From contig CAJLYQ010000011.1 of assembly GCA_905210905.1 (NCBI GenBank), positions 1 through 38,964 of the forward strand: a stretch of 38,964 nt of DNA. Reading direction: 5' to 3'. The notes under the pieces are model-generated. The model was not told the origin of the DNA. It saw nothing but the letters and a program-made list of their open reading frames with translations, and did no database searches. This DNA is from an uncultured Christensenella sp. (GTDB taxonomy: Bacteria > Bacillota > Clostridia > Christensenellales > DTU072). Shown one piece after another: positions 17,134 through 23,662 of the stretch (its first letter is position 1; the number at the start of each line of letters is the position of its first letter). The position numbers and the translations under genes are program-made.

Positions 17134-18378
17134 ATGAATCTCGGAATAAACAACGTAATCGGAGCGGACGTAAAAGACAAGTTCGTCCTGTTCCGACCCG
17201 ACGTAAACTCTCCTATCGACGAAAATAAAAAAATCGTCGGGCTTAACCGCCTGAAAAAAACCGTTCCTACCCTGCGTTATCTTATGGAAAACGGAGCGAA
17301 AACGGCGATCATCGCCCATCAGGGCGACACGCTCGACTATTCCAACCTTATTTCGATGGCGGAACACGCGAAGATTTTAGGCGAACTCGTCGGCAAAGAA
17401 ATCCCCTATATCGACGACGTTTGCGGCGACGCGGCGATTGAAAAAATAAAATCTCTTAAAAGCGGCGAGGCGATTTTCTTAGGGAACTTGCGGTACCTTA
17501 CGGAAGAAGTTTCCACCTTTGAAAAAGACGTTAAACTCACCGCCGACGAAATGAAAAGCACCTATCTCGTCCGTCGGCTCGCGCCGCTGTTCGACGTTTA
17601 CGTCAACGACGCGTTCAGCGCGGCGCACCGCAACTGTCCGAGTATGGTAGCGTTTCAAAAACTTATGCCGTCCTACGCCGGACCGTTGTTTTTTAACGAG
17701 TACGAAGCGCTTGCCCGTATCCGCGACCACGCCGAGAAACCCTGCGTGTTCGTTTTGGGCGGAGCGAAAATATCCGACGCTTTCGGTATGATGAAACAGG
17801 TACTTTCAAACGGCACCGCGACGAACATTCTCGCCTGCGGCGTAACCGGTATAATAATGCTGCTTGCGCAAGGCAAAAAGGCGGGCTTATCTTACGAAAA
17901 ATGGCTTGCCGACCGCGACCTGCTCGCGTTCGTTCCGCAAGCGAAAGAACTGCTCTCTCTTTACGGCGACCGTTTCGTTCTTCCCGTAGACGTCGCTTAC
18001 GAAGAGAACGGCGAAAGAAAGGAAATCGACGTCGAAAACCTTCCGCTCGACGACGCGTCTTTCCTTGACGTAGGCAAAAAAACGGCGGAAAAATTCTGCG
18101 AAATCATCGCAAACGCAAAAACCGTTTTCGTCAACGGACCTGCCGGAGTGTACGAAAATCCGATCTTCCGTTACGGCACGCAAACTATATGGAAAGCGTT
18201 TGAAACCACTTCCGCTTACACCGTGATCGGCGGCGGCGACACCGTCAGTGCGGCAAACAAACTCATTGACGTAACGAAAATAAACTACGTCTGCACCGCA
18301 GGCGGAGCGATGGTGAGATTTTTAAGCGGAGTTACTCTCCCCTTAGTCGAAGCGATGCTCGGCGCGAAAAAGGAATAA
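17134..18378 (+). CDS. pgk: Phosphoglycerate kinase, archaeal-like and diverged
   Basis: A 414-residue PGK. Matches to the family include LFRPDVNSPID (usual RVDFNSPID), YVNDAFSAAHR, VLGGAKISD, VNGPAGVYENP and the nucleotide-binding GGGDTVSAA. The NSPID, PLFDVYVNDAFSAAHR and EKPCVFVLGGAK segments resemble archaeal PGK more than bacterial PGK. The HxxRP substrate motif is altered: it reads HQGDTLDY, so the arginine that contacts 3-phosphoglycerate is absent. Catalysis could be retained, weakened or redirected to a related carboxylate; this cannot be decided by eye. It starts 1 nt after the GAPDH stop and is followed 5 nt later by the LarA homologue. Confidence 0.88.
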   Translation: MNLGINNVIGADVKDKFVLFRPDVNSPIDENKKIVGLNRLKKTVPTLRYLMENGAKTAIIAHQGDTLDYSNLISMAEHAKILGELVGKEIPYIDDVCGDAAIEKIKSLKSGEAIFLGNLRYLTEEVSTFEKDVKLTADEMKSTYLVRRLAPLFDVYVNDAFSAAHRNCPSMVAFQKLMPSYAGPLFFNEYEALARIRDHAEKPCVFVLGGAKISDAFGMMKQVLSNGTATNILACGVTGIIMLLAQGKKAGLSYEKWLADRDLLAFVPQAKELLSLYGDRFVLPVDVAYEENGERKEIDVENLPLDDASFLDVGKKTAEKFCEIIANAKTVFVNGPAGVYENPIFRYGTQTIWKAFETTSAYTVIGGGDTVSAANKLIDVTKINYVCTAGGAMVRFLSGVTLPLVEAMLGAKKE

Positions 18379-18383
18379 TTTTT

Positions 18384-19637
18384 ATGAAAACGGAACTCGG
18401 CTACGGCAAACAAAAAATCGAGTTTTCGGTTCCCGAAAACCGCATTAAAGAAGTGCTTACGCCCAACAAAGTAAAAATCGAACTTACCGGCGCGGCGGAA
18501 GTCGAGCGTGCGCTCGACTTCCCTTTCGGCTCGAAAAAAATCGAAGAAATCTTTTCTTGCTTAGACCGCGTGGCTATAATAACGAGCGACGTAACGCGGC
18601 CTATGCCGACGAAAGTCGTTTTGCCGTGCGTATTGCGTCGGCTGTATAAAGCGGGCGTAAAAAAGGAAAACGTAGTCGTGGTTTTCGCTTTGGGAAGTCA
18701 CAGAAAGCACACCGAAGAAGAAAAAAAATATCTTGTCGGCGAGGAGATTTATAACGATTTTATCGGCAGACTTCTCGACAGCGACGAAACCGACGTCGTA
18801 AGAAAAGGCGTTACCGAAAAAGGCACGCCTGCGGATATTTTCCGCCCGGTTGCCGAAGCGGACAAGGTTATTGCGCTCGGTAATATCGAGTACCATTATT
18901 TTGCCGGATACAGCGGCGGAAGCAAGGCGGTTATGCCCGGAGTTTCCACGAGGGCGGCGATAAGAGAAAACCACTCGATGATGGTTCTTCCCGAGGCGCG
19001 TTCGGGCAATATCGACAGTCCGGTAAGAAAGGACTCGGAAGAAGTTTGTCTTAAATTTCAACCGATCGATTTTCTTGTAAACGTAGTGCTCAACGAGAAA
19101 AAAGAAGTGATAGGTTGTTTCTGCGGCGACGTGATAAAAGCGCACAGAAAAGGGTGCGATTTTTTGGACGGTTTCTACAAAAAGAAACTCGATAAAGGCG
19201 CGGATATAGTGGTCGTTTCTTCCGGCGGATATCCTAAGGACCTTAATATGTATCAGGCGCAAAAAGCGTTGGACAACGCGTCGCGCGCGGTACGCGACGG
19301 CGGAGCGATTATTTGGCTCGCCGAGTGCGGCGAAGGGTTCGGCTCGGAAGTTTTCGAAAAATGGATGACCGAATATACCCCTGCCGAGCGTATAGATAAC
19401 ATTCGTAAAAACTTCGTTCTCGGCGGACACAAAGCGGCGGCGATCGCGCTCGTTTGCCAAAGAGCGAAGATATTCTTCGTTGGAAAATTCGACCCGAAAA
19501 CGGTGAGAAAAATAGGGCTTACTCCTTGCGGAAGTTTAGCCGAAGCGTTCGACGAAGCGACCCGTCTTACGGGGGAAAACTCGTCGGTAATCGTTATGCC
19601 GTACGGCGGCAGCACCTTGCCGGTTATCGAAAAATGA
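18384..19637 (+). CDS. LarA-family nickel-pincer (NPN) epimerase/racemase
   Basis: LarA racemises lactate with a nickel-pincer cofactor bound to a lysine; relatives act on other 2-hydroxy acids. This 417-residue protein keeps the whole active site in register. His106 (GSHR), His171 (EYHYFAGYSGG), Lys181 (GGSKAVMPG) and His197 match LarA His108, His174, Lys184 and His200, with almost the same spacing. LarB, LarC and LarE, which make the cofactor, are not encoded in the window. The substrate is unknown. Its place next to GAPDH and PGK suggests a three-carbon hydroxy acid such as lactate or glycerate (inference). It overlaps the next gene by 4 nt. Confidence 0.88.
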   Translation: MKTELGYGKQKIEFSVPENRIKEVLTPNKVKIELTGAAEVERALDFPFGSKKIEEIFSCLDRVAIITSDVTRPMPTKVVLPCVLRRLYKAGVKKENVVVVFALGSHRKHTEEEKKYLVGEEIYNDFIGRLLDSDETDVVRKGVTEKGTPADIFRPVAEADKVIALGNIEYHYFAGYSGGSKAVMPGVSTRAAIRENHSMMVLPEARSGNIDSPVRKDSEEVCLKFQPIDFLVNVVLNEKKEVIGCFCGDVIKAHRKGCDFLDGFYKKKLDKGADIVVVSSGGYPKDLNMYQAQKALDNASRAVRDGGAIIWLAECGEGFGSEVFEKWMTEYTPAERIDNIRKNFVLGGHKAAAIALVCQRAKIFFVGKFDPKTVRKIGLTPCGSLAEAFDEATRLTGENSSVIVMPYGGSTLPVIEK

Positions 19638-20161
19638 ACGAAGAAAAAAACGCTTTACGCGCGGAAAAACTGAACGCGTTAAAACATATAAAAGACAGAG
19701 AAAACCGCGAAAATCGTGCAACCGACGCGATTTTACTTTATCTGAAAAACAACGGTTTTGAAAAAATCGCGATATACGTTTCCGTCCGTGACGAACTAAG
19801 CACGAGAGAAATCGTCAATCGCCTTTTGTCGCTCGATAAGCGAGTGTTCGTGCCGGTGTGCGTAAGCGAAAGCGAGATGGTTTTTACCGAAATCAACGCC
19901 GAAACCGAATGGATAAAAGGCGCATACGGGATACCCGAACCGAAAATCAGGACACCCGAAACCGACTTTGACGCGGTAATCGTGCCGCTTGTCGCTTTTG
20001 ACGGAAACAAAAACAGGCTCGGCAAAGGCAAGGGGTATTACGACAGATTTTTATCGGATAGCAAGGCTCGCAAAATCGGCGTTGCTTTTCGAGAACAAAA
20101 AGCCGAGTTCGTGCCGACGGAAAAAACCGACGTAAAACTCGACGAAATTCTTGTTTTTTAA
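19634..20161 (+). CDS. 5-formyltetrahydrofolate cyclo-ligase
   Basis: This enzyme converts 5-formyl-THF to 5,10-methenyl-THF using ATP. The 175-residue length is typical. The signature RLGKGKGYYDRF lies at about 133-144, and FVPVCVSESEM and FDAVIVPLVAFD are also familiar. The start ATG overlaps the LarA stop (ATGA), so translation is coupled. A longer reading frame that begins at 19454 inside larA was rejected. The gene's stop codon abuts the stop codon of the convergent transporter gene with no base between and no visible terminator. Confidence 0.93.
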   Translation: MNEEKNALRAEKLNALKHIKDRENRENRATDAILLYLKNNGFEKIAIYVSVRDELSTREIVNRLLSLDKRVFVPVCVSESEMVFTEINAETEWIKGAYGIPEPKIRTPETDFDAVIVPLVAFDGNKNRLGKGKGYYDRFLSDSKARKIGVAFREQKAEFVPTEKTDVKLDEILVF

Positions 20162-21082
20162 TTAGTATAAAGTTTTTATTTTTCTTTTCTTTTGCGGTAT
20201 TTGCGCAAGGAGAACGGCGACGAAAATTACGGCGCAACCTATGATTTCTCTTGCGGAGAGTTTTTGGTTAAGGAGTACCCAGGCGGCAAGCACGCTTACT
20301 ACCGATTCGAGGCTCATTATTATGGACGCGGCGGTCGGGTTAAGGTCGCGCTGACCTAAGATTTGGAACATATAAGCGATGCCCGCGCTCACCACGCCGC
20401 AGTAAAGAATGGGAACGTAGGCGTTGAGAATATTTTGAATATCGGGGTGTTCGAAGATAAACATCTGGATTGCGCTGAGAAAGGAGCATACGAAGCACTG
20501 CGCGCAGGCAAGGCTTATTCCGTCGGTTTTCTTTCCGAAAATATCCACGCAAATTATGTGCATTGCGAATCCTACGGTACAGCCGAGTTCTATCAAATCC
20601 CCTTTGTTTACGTTTTCAAACCCGTCGCCGAGGCAAAGAAGGTACAATCCGACGACTGCGCAAAGCACGGCGACCCAGGCAAAAACCGGACATTTTCTGC
20701 GGAAAAACAGACCGATTATGGGGACGAAAACGATATAGCACGAAGTGATGAAACCGCTTTTCCCGGCGGTGGTGTAGCGCAAGCCGACTTGCTGGACGTT
20801 CATTGCGACCGCCATTGCCGTACCGCAAACCAGACCTGCGACGGCGAGGTTTTTGGCGGCTTGTTTTTTCTCTTCTTTCGTTAAGGAAGTCGGGTGTTTT
20901 TTACGTTTTATCCCGTGGAAAATCAGCGTAAAGATAAGCAGAGCCACGCCGCCGACGAAACAGCGGACCGAGGTAAAAGTAAAAGGCTCGACGTAATCAA
21001 GCCCTTTTTCTTGTGCGACGAACGCGATACCCCAAAGTATCGCCGCTCCCAGTAAAAATAACGAACTTCTCGCTTTTTTCAT
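20162..21082 (-). CDS. EamA/DMT-family membrane transporter
   Basis: A 306-residue integral membrane protein with about ten hydrophobic segments arranged as two EamA repeats. The first repeat starts at LLGAAILWGIAFVAQEKG and the second at about residue 165 (GCTVGFAMHIICVDIF). The second ends with the usual PTAASIIMSLESVVSVLAAWVLLNQ segment. These proteins export or import small metabolites such as amino acids. The substrate is not predictable. It lies 20 nt after luxS with no promoter or terminator between, so both are probably one transcript, which makes a metabolite of the methyl cycle an attractive but unproven cargo. Confidence 0.92.
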   Translation of the reverse strand: MKKARSSLFLLGAAILWGIAFVAQEKGLDYVEPFTFTSVRCFVGGVALLIFTLIFHGIKRKKHPTSLTKEEKKQAAKNLAVAGLVCGTAMAVAMNVQQVGLRYTTAGKSGFITSCYIVFVPIIGLFFRRKCPVFAWVAVLCAVVGLYLLCLGDGFENVNKGDLIELGCTVGFAMHIICVDIFGKKTDGISLACAQCFVCSFLSAIQMFIFEHPDIQNILNAYVPILYCGVVSAGIAYMFQILGQRDLNPTAASIIMSLESVVSVLAAWVLLNQKLSAREIIGCAVIFVAVLLAQIPQKKRKIKTLY

Positions 21083-21102
21083 ATGTATAATTTTAGGGTA
21101 AG

Positions 21103-21600
21103 TTATTCCCCTTTCTTTTTGCGCGGTTTCGGATAGTTAAAGTTTTCTTTTTTCGCGTCTATAATAAGGTTATAGTAAAGCGCGGCGTCGCGTTTGGCTT
21201 CTTCGAGGTCCATATCCACGCAGTAGCCGCATTCGGACGGCGTTGCGCCGGGGATTTCTCCTTCGAAGTCGGACACGTAGTCGAACGTGCGTTCTATCAA
21301 AGGCAGAATGGTTTCCGTGTCCACGTCGCCGGCTACGATGAGGTAGAACCCGGTGCGGCAACCCATAGGTCCGAAGTAGATTATTCTGTGTCCCCAAAGT
21401 TCGTCGTTGCGCATAAACGTGGCGCAGATGTGTTCGAGCGCGTGAACGCTTCCGGTACTCATTACGTCTTCGCGGTACGGGCGTTTCATTCTGATGTCGA
21501 ACGTGGTAATCATTTCGTCTCCGAGAAGGTCTTTTCTCGAAACGTACAACCCGGCTTTAAGCCTGAGGTGGTCTATTTTGAAACTCGGTATGGTTTCCAT
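21103..21600 (-). CDS. luxS: S-ribosylhomocysteine lyase
   Basis: LuxS cleaves S-ribosylhomocysteine to homocysteine and DPD, the precursor of autoinducer-2. The 165-residue protein has the metal site HALEH (His53, Glu56, His57), Cys124 as the third ligand, and the catalytic GPMGCRTG loop with Cys81. The ATG at 21600 is supported by GGAG with a 6-nt gap. The promoter at 21635-21663 starts transcription downstream of two earlier in-frame start codons, which excludes them. It is the first gene of a two-gene unit with an EamA transporter. Confidence 0.97.
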   Translation of the reverse strand: METIPSFKIDHLRLKAGLYVSRKDLLGDEMITTFDIRMKRPYREDVMSTGSVHALEHICATFMRNDELWGHRIIYFGPMGCRTGFYLIVAGDVDTETILPLIERTFDYVSDFEGEIPGATPSECGYCVDMDLEEAKRDAALYYNLIIDAKKENFNYPKPRKKKGE

Positions 21601-21634
21601 TCCTTTCTCCGTGGGTTTATTTTTTTCGTTACAC

Positions 21635-21663
21635 ATTATATATAATATCCTAAATATTAGCAA
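21635..21663 (-). promoter_or_regulatory. luxS promoter
   Basis: On the minus strand TTGCTA (21663-21658), 17 nt, then TATAAT (21640-21635). The start near 21628 leaves a leader of about 28 nt with GGAG before the ATG at 21600. Confidence 0.7.
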
Positions 21664-21691
21664 GCGTTATTCAAACAAAGGGGGAGTCCGT

Positions 21692-21720
21692 TTTACTTTT
21701 TTTCCGTCGTGTGGTATACT
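21692..21720 (+). promoter_or_regulatory. Promoter of the HAD phosphatase gene (leaderless geometry)
   Basis: TTTACT (21692-21697, 4 of 6 consensus bases), 17 nt, TATACT (21715-21720). The ATG at 21729 is only 8 nt beyond the -10 box, and the bases between carry no Shine-Dalgarno sequence. Confidence 0.6.
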
Positions 21721-21728
21721 TACGGCAA

Positions 21729-22367
21729 ATGAAAAAAGGGTTAATATTCGATTTTGACGGAGTGATTTGCGATTCCGAGAAGTTTCATCACAAGGCGTGG
21801 CAGGAAGTGGCGGCGGCGCTCGGAGTGGAGTTCGGTGCGGACGAGTACGTGCCGTACCAAAGCACGGGCAGGAAGAAGGTCATTTCTTATCTTGCGGAAA
21901 AGGCGGGCGCGACTTACTCCGAGGACTTATTTCAACGGCTGTCCGCCGTTAAAAGCGAAGCGTTCGCACGCCTGACGCGCGACGTAGGACCGAGCGATAT
22001 GATAGCCGGTGCGGAACGGTTTATAAAGCGAGCGTATGCGTCCGGCGCGACTCTCGCCGTCGCGTCCTCGGCAAGCACCGCGCGACAAATGCTGCGCACG
22101 TTGTCGCTCGACGCTTATTTTGCCGCCGTCGTGGACGGCTCGGACGGATACGAGAAAAAACCAAGCCCCGCGGTTTTTATCGCTGCGGCGGAAAAGATAG
22201 GGCTTAAACCGTCGGAGTGCGTCGTTTTCGAAGATTCGCCTGCGGGAGTAACGGGCGCGAAAAACGGCGGTTTCGAAGTGGTGGGGATAGGAAAAAATCT
22301 GGCGAATGCGGATTTTCCGGTATTCGACGATTTTATCGGTGTGGAAAAAACGTTTTTCGGCGAATAA
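21729..22367 (+). CDS. HAD-family phosphatase, beta-phosphoglucomutase-like
   Basis: A 212-residue cytoplasmic haloacid dehalogenase-type hydrolase. Motif I is FDFDGVICDSE with nucleophile Asp8 and acid/base Asp10. Motif II is the Ser in AVASSAS, motif III the Lys in EKKPSP, and motif IV FEDSPAGVTGAKNGG. The helical cap inserted after motif I is the small type I cap seen in beta-phosphoglucomutase and related sugar-phosphate phosphatases. Which of these it is cannot be told. The ATG lies 8 nt beyond a -10 box and has no ribosome binding site, so the mRNA looks leaderless. It diverges from luxS. Confidence 0.9.
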   Translation: MKKGLIFDFDGVICDSEKFHHKAWQEVAAALGVEFGADEYVPYQSTGRKKVISYLAEKAGATYSEDLFQRLSAVKSEAFARLTRDVGPSDMIAGAERFIKRAYASGATLAVASSASTARQMLRTLSLDAYFAAVVDGSDGYEKKPSPAVFIAAAEKIGLKPSECVVFEDSPAGVTGAKNGGFEVVGIGKNLANADFPVFDDFIGVEKTFFGE

Positions 22368-22415
22368 AAAAGATAAAGAAAAAAGGATTTTTCGGCAAAA
22401 ACCGCGGTAAAACGG

Positions 22416-22444
22416 TTGACAAACGGTTGCTCGTGTATTATCAT
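22416..22444 (+). promoter_or_regulatory. rplM-rpsI promoter
   Basis: A perfect -35 box, TTGACA (22416-22421), 17 nt, TATCAT (22439-22444). The predicted start near 22451 gives an 85-nt leader. Leaders of L13 operons in Firmicutes often bind L13 for autoregulation. I could not match a defined structure here. Confidence 0.75.
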
Positions 22445-22535
22445 ATTTAAGCAAAACTGAATTATTATGGTGAATTAGCCCCTTGCCGTAAGTAACTCGG
22501 GTATGTAAATACTTTAATAAAAAAGGAGTTTTACC

Positions 22536-22967
22536 ATGAAGTCTTATATGGCAAAACCTGCGGAAGTAAAAAGAGACTGGTACGTCGTTGACGCGGCGGG
22601 ACTTCCTCTCGGTAGAGTCGCTTCTCAGGTAGCATCTGTGTTAAAAGGAAAAAATAAGCCCACTTATACCCCCAACGTGGATACGGGCGATTACGTGATC
22701 GTTATCAATACCGACCAAATCGAACTTACCGGTAAGAAGAGAGAACAAAAATATTATCGTTATCATACCGGATACGTAGGCGGACTGAAAGAAATCAGAT
22801 ACGACAAACTTATGGACGAAAAGAGTGATTTTGCTCTTACCAAAGCGGTAAAAGGAATGCTTCCGAAAAACAGTCTCGGAAGAGCGATGATCAAGAAATT
22901 GTTCGTTTACAAAGGCAGCGAACATCCGCATACCGCTCAGCAACCCAAAGAACTTTGCTTGAAATAA
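22536..22967 (+). CDS. rplM: 50S ribosomal protein L13
   Basis: L13 is an early assembly protein of the large ribosomal subunit. The 143-residue length is typical. Family segments are KPAEVKRDWYVVDAAGLPLGRVAS at the start, GDYVIVINTDQIELTGKK in the middle, and GMLPKNSLGRAM followed by LFVYKGSEHPH near the end. AAGGAG with an 8-nt gap precedes the ATG. It forms the usual two-gene operon with rpsI, 12 nt downstream. Confidence 0.98.
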   Translation: MKSYMAKPAEVKRDWYVVDAAGLPLGRVASQVASVLKGKNKPTYTPNVDTGDYVIVINTDQIELTGKKREQKYYRYHTGYVGGLKEIRYDKLMDEKSDFALTKAVKGMLPKNSLGRAMIKKLFVYKGSEHPHTAQQPKELCLK

Positions 22968-22979
22968 TCGAGGTGAACT

Positions 22980-23390
22980 ATGAAAAAAACCAAAAGTGCT
23001 AAAATCCAGTTCTGGGGAGTAGGAAGAAGAAAGAAAGCCATCGCGAGAGTAAGAATTTACGCAGGCGGCGAAAACGGAATCGTAGTAAATAAGAGTTCTA
23101 TTGACGAATACTTCAAGACCGACGCTCAGAAGTTTATTGCTAAACAACCTCTCGAACTCACGAACACCGCAGATAAATACGACGTTATCGTAAACGTAAC
23201 GGGCGGCGGACTTACCGGACAAGCGGGAGCGATCCGTCACGGTATCGCGAGAGCGCTGTGCGAAGCGGACGAAACCCTTCGTCCCGAACTCAAGAAAGCA
23301 GGCTTCCTGACGAGAGACCCGAGAATGAAAGAAAGAAAGAAATACGGTCTTCACAAAGCAAGAAAAGCACCGCAATTCTCGAAGAGATAA
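22980..23390 (+). CDS. rpsI: 30S ribosomal protein S9
   Basis: S9 sits in the head of the small subunit, and its basic tail reaches the P-site tRNA. The 136-residue protein has the family marks FWGVGRRKKAIARVRI, GGGLTGQAGAIRHGIARAL, the RDPRMKERKKYGLHKAR segment and the invariant terminal FSKR. GAGGT precedes the ATG. The operon ends at the hairpin terminator beginning at 23419. Confidence 0.98.
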   Translation: MKKTKSAKIQFWGVGRRKKAIARVRIYAGGENGIVVNKSSIDEYFKTDAQKFIAKQPLELTNTADKYDVIVNVTGGGLTGQAGAIRHGIARALCEADETLRPELKKAGFLTRDPRMKERKKYGLHKARKAPQFSKR

Positions 23391-23418
23391 TCGGATTATC
23401 TTACAAACAAAAAACAAA

Positions 23419-23447
23419 ATTCCGTTCCTTGCGAGCGGAATTTTTTT
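23419..23447 (+). terminator. rplM-rpsI terminator
   Basis: ATTCCGTTC (23419-23427) pairs with GAGCGGAAT (23433-23441) in a 9-bp stem with one G-U pair and a 5-nt loop, followed by a run of six T. It overlaps the 5' end of the DUF3791-like reading frame. Confidence 0.85.
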
Positions 23448-23485
23448 ATATCCGAAAAAACAAAAACCTCACGGGGAAGGAACTC

Positions 23486-23614
23486 GTGAAGATGTTTGAT
23501 AAATACTCGGTTTTCGAATATATAGTCACTTATTACGAGGCGTTGCATACCACGGGGATAAAATATACGCTAAACGATATTGACGAATATATAGAATCTC
23601 AGAAAAACGCATAA
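23486..23614 (+). CDS. Short DUF3791-like protein, probably truncated
   Basis: A frame of 42 residues if it starts at the GTG at 23486, which follows AAGGA. The sequence FDKYSVFEYIVTYYEALHTT and the ending NDIDEYIES match the C-terminal two thirds of DUF3791, a small family often found beside DUF3990 genes in toxin-antitoxin-like modules. The same frame stays open upstream. There it reads LTGKE, also a DUF3791 trait, and continues back through the rpsI terminator, whose T run encodes Phe-Phe. No ATG is available upstream. It may be a remnant of a full gene, or a short gene read from the GTG. No partner gene is nearby. Confidence 0.5.
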   Translation: MKMFDKYSVFEYIVTYYEALHTTGIKYTLNDIDEYIESQKNA

Positions 23615-23615
23615 A

Positions 23616-23643
23616 AAAAACGGCTTCTTCGGAAGCCGTTTTT
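23616..23643. terminator. Strong bidirectional terminator
   Basis: AAAAACGGCTTC (23616-23627), a TTCG tetraloop and GAAGCCGTTTTT (23632-23643) form a perfect 12-bp stem flanked by A and T runs. It ends transcription of the DUF3791-like frame on one strand and of the ABC transporter gene on the other. Confidence 0.92.
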
Positions 23644-23662
23644 AATATCGGTTTTGTCCGTT

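Noticed and set aside
22451..22535. L13-binding leader RNA upstream of rplM
   Set aside because: The position fits known L13 leaders, but I could not draw a convincing conserved structure by eye, so it is mentioned only as a possibility in the promoter entry.
23441..23614. TTG-started full-length DUF3791 gene
   Set aside because: The TTG at 23429 lies in the terminator loop without a ribosome binding site, so a functional start there is unlikely.
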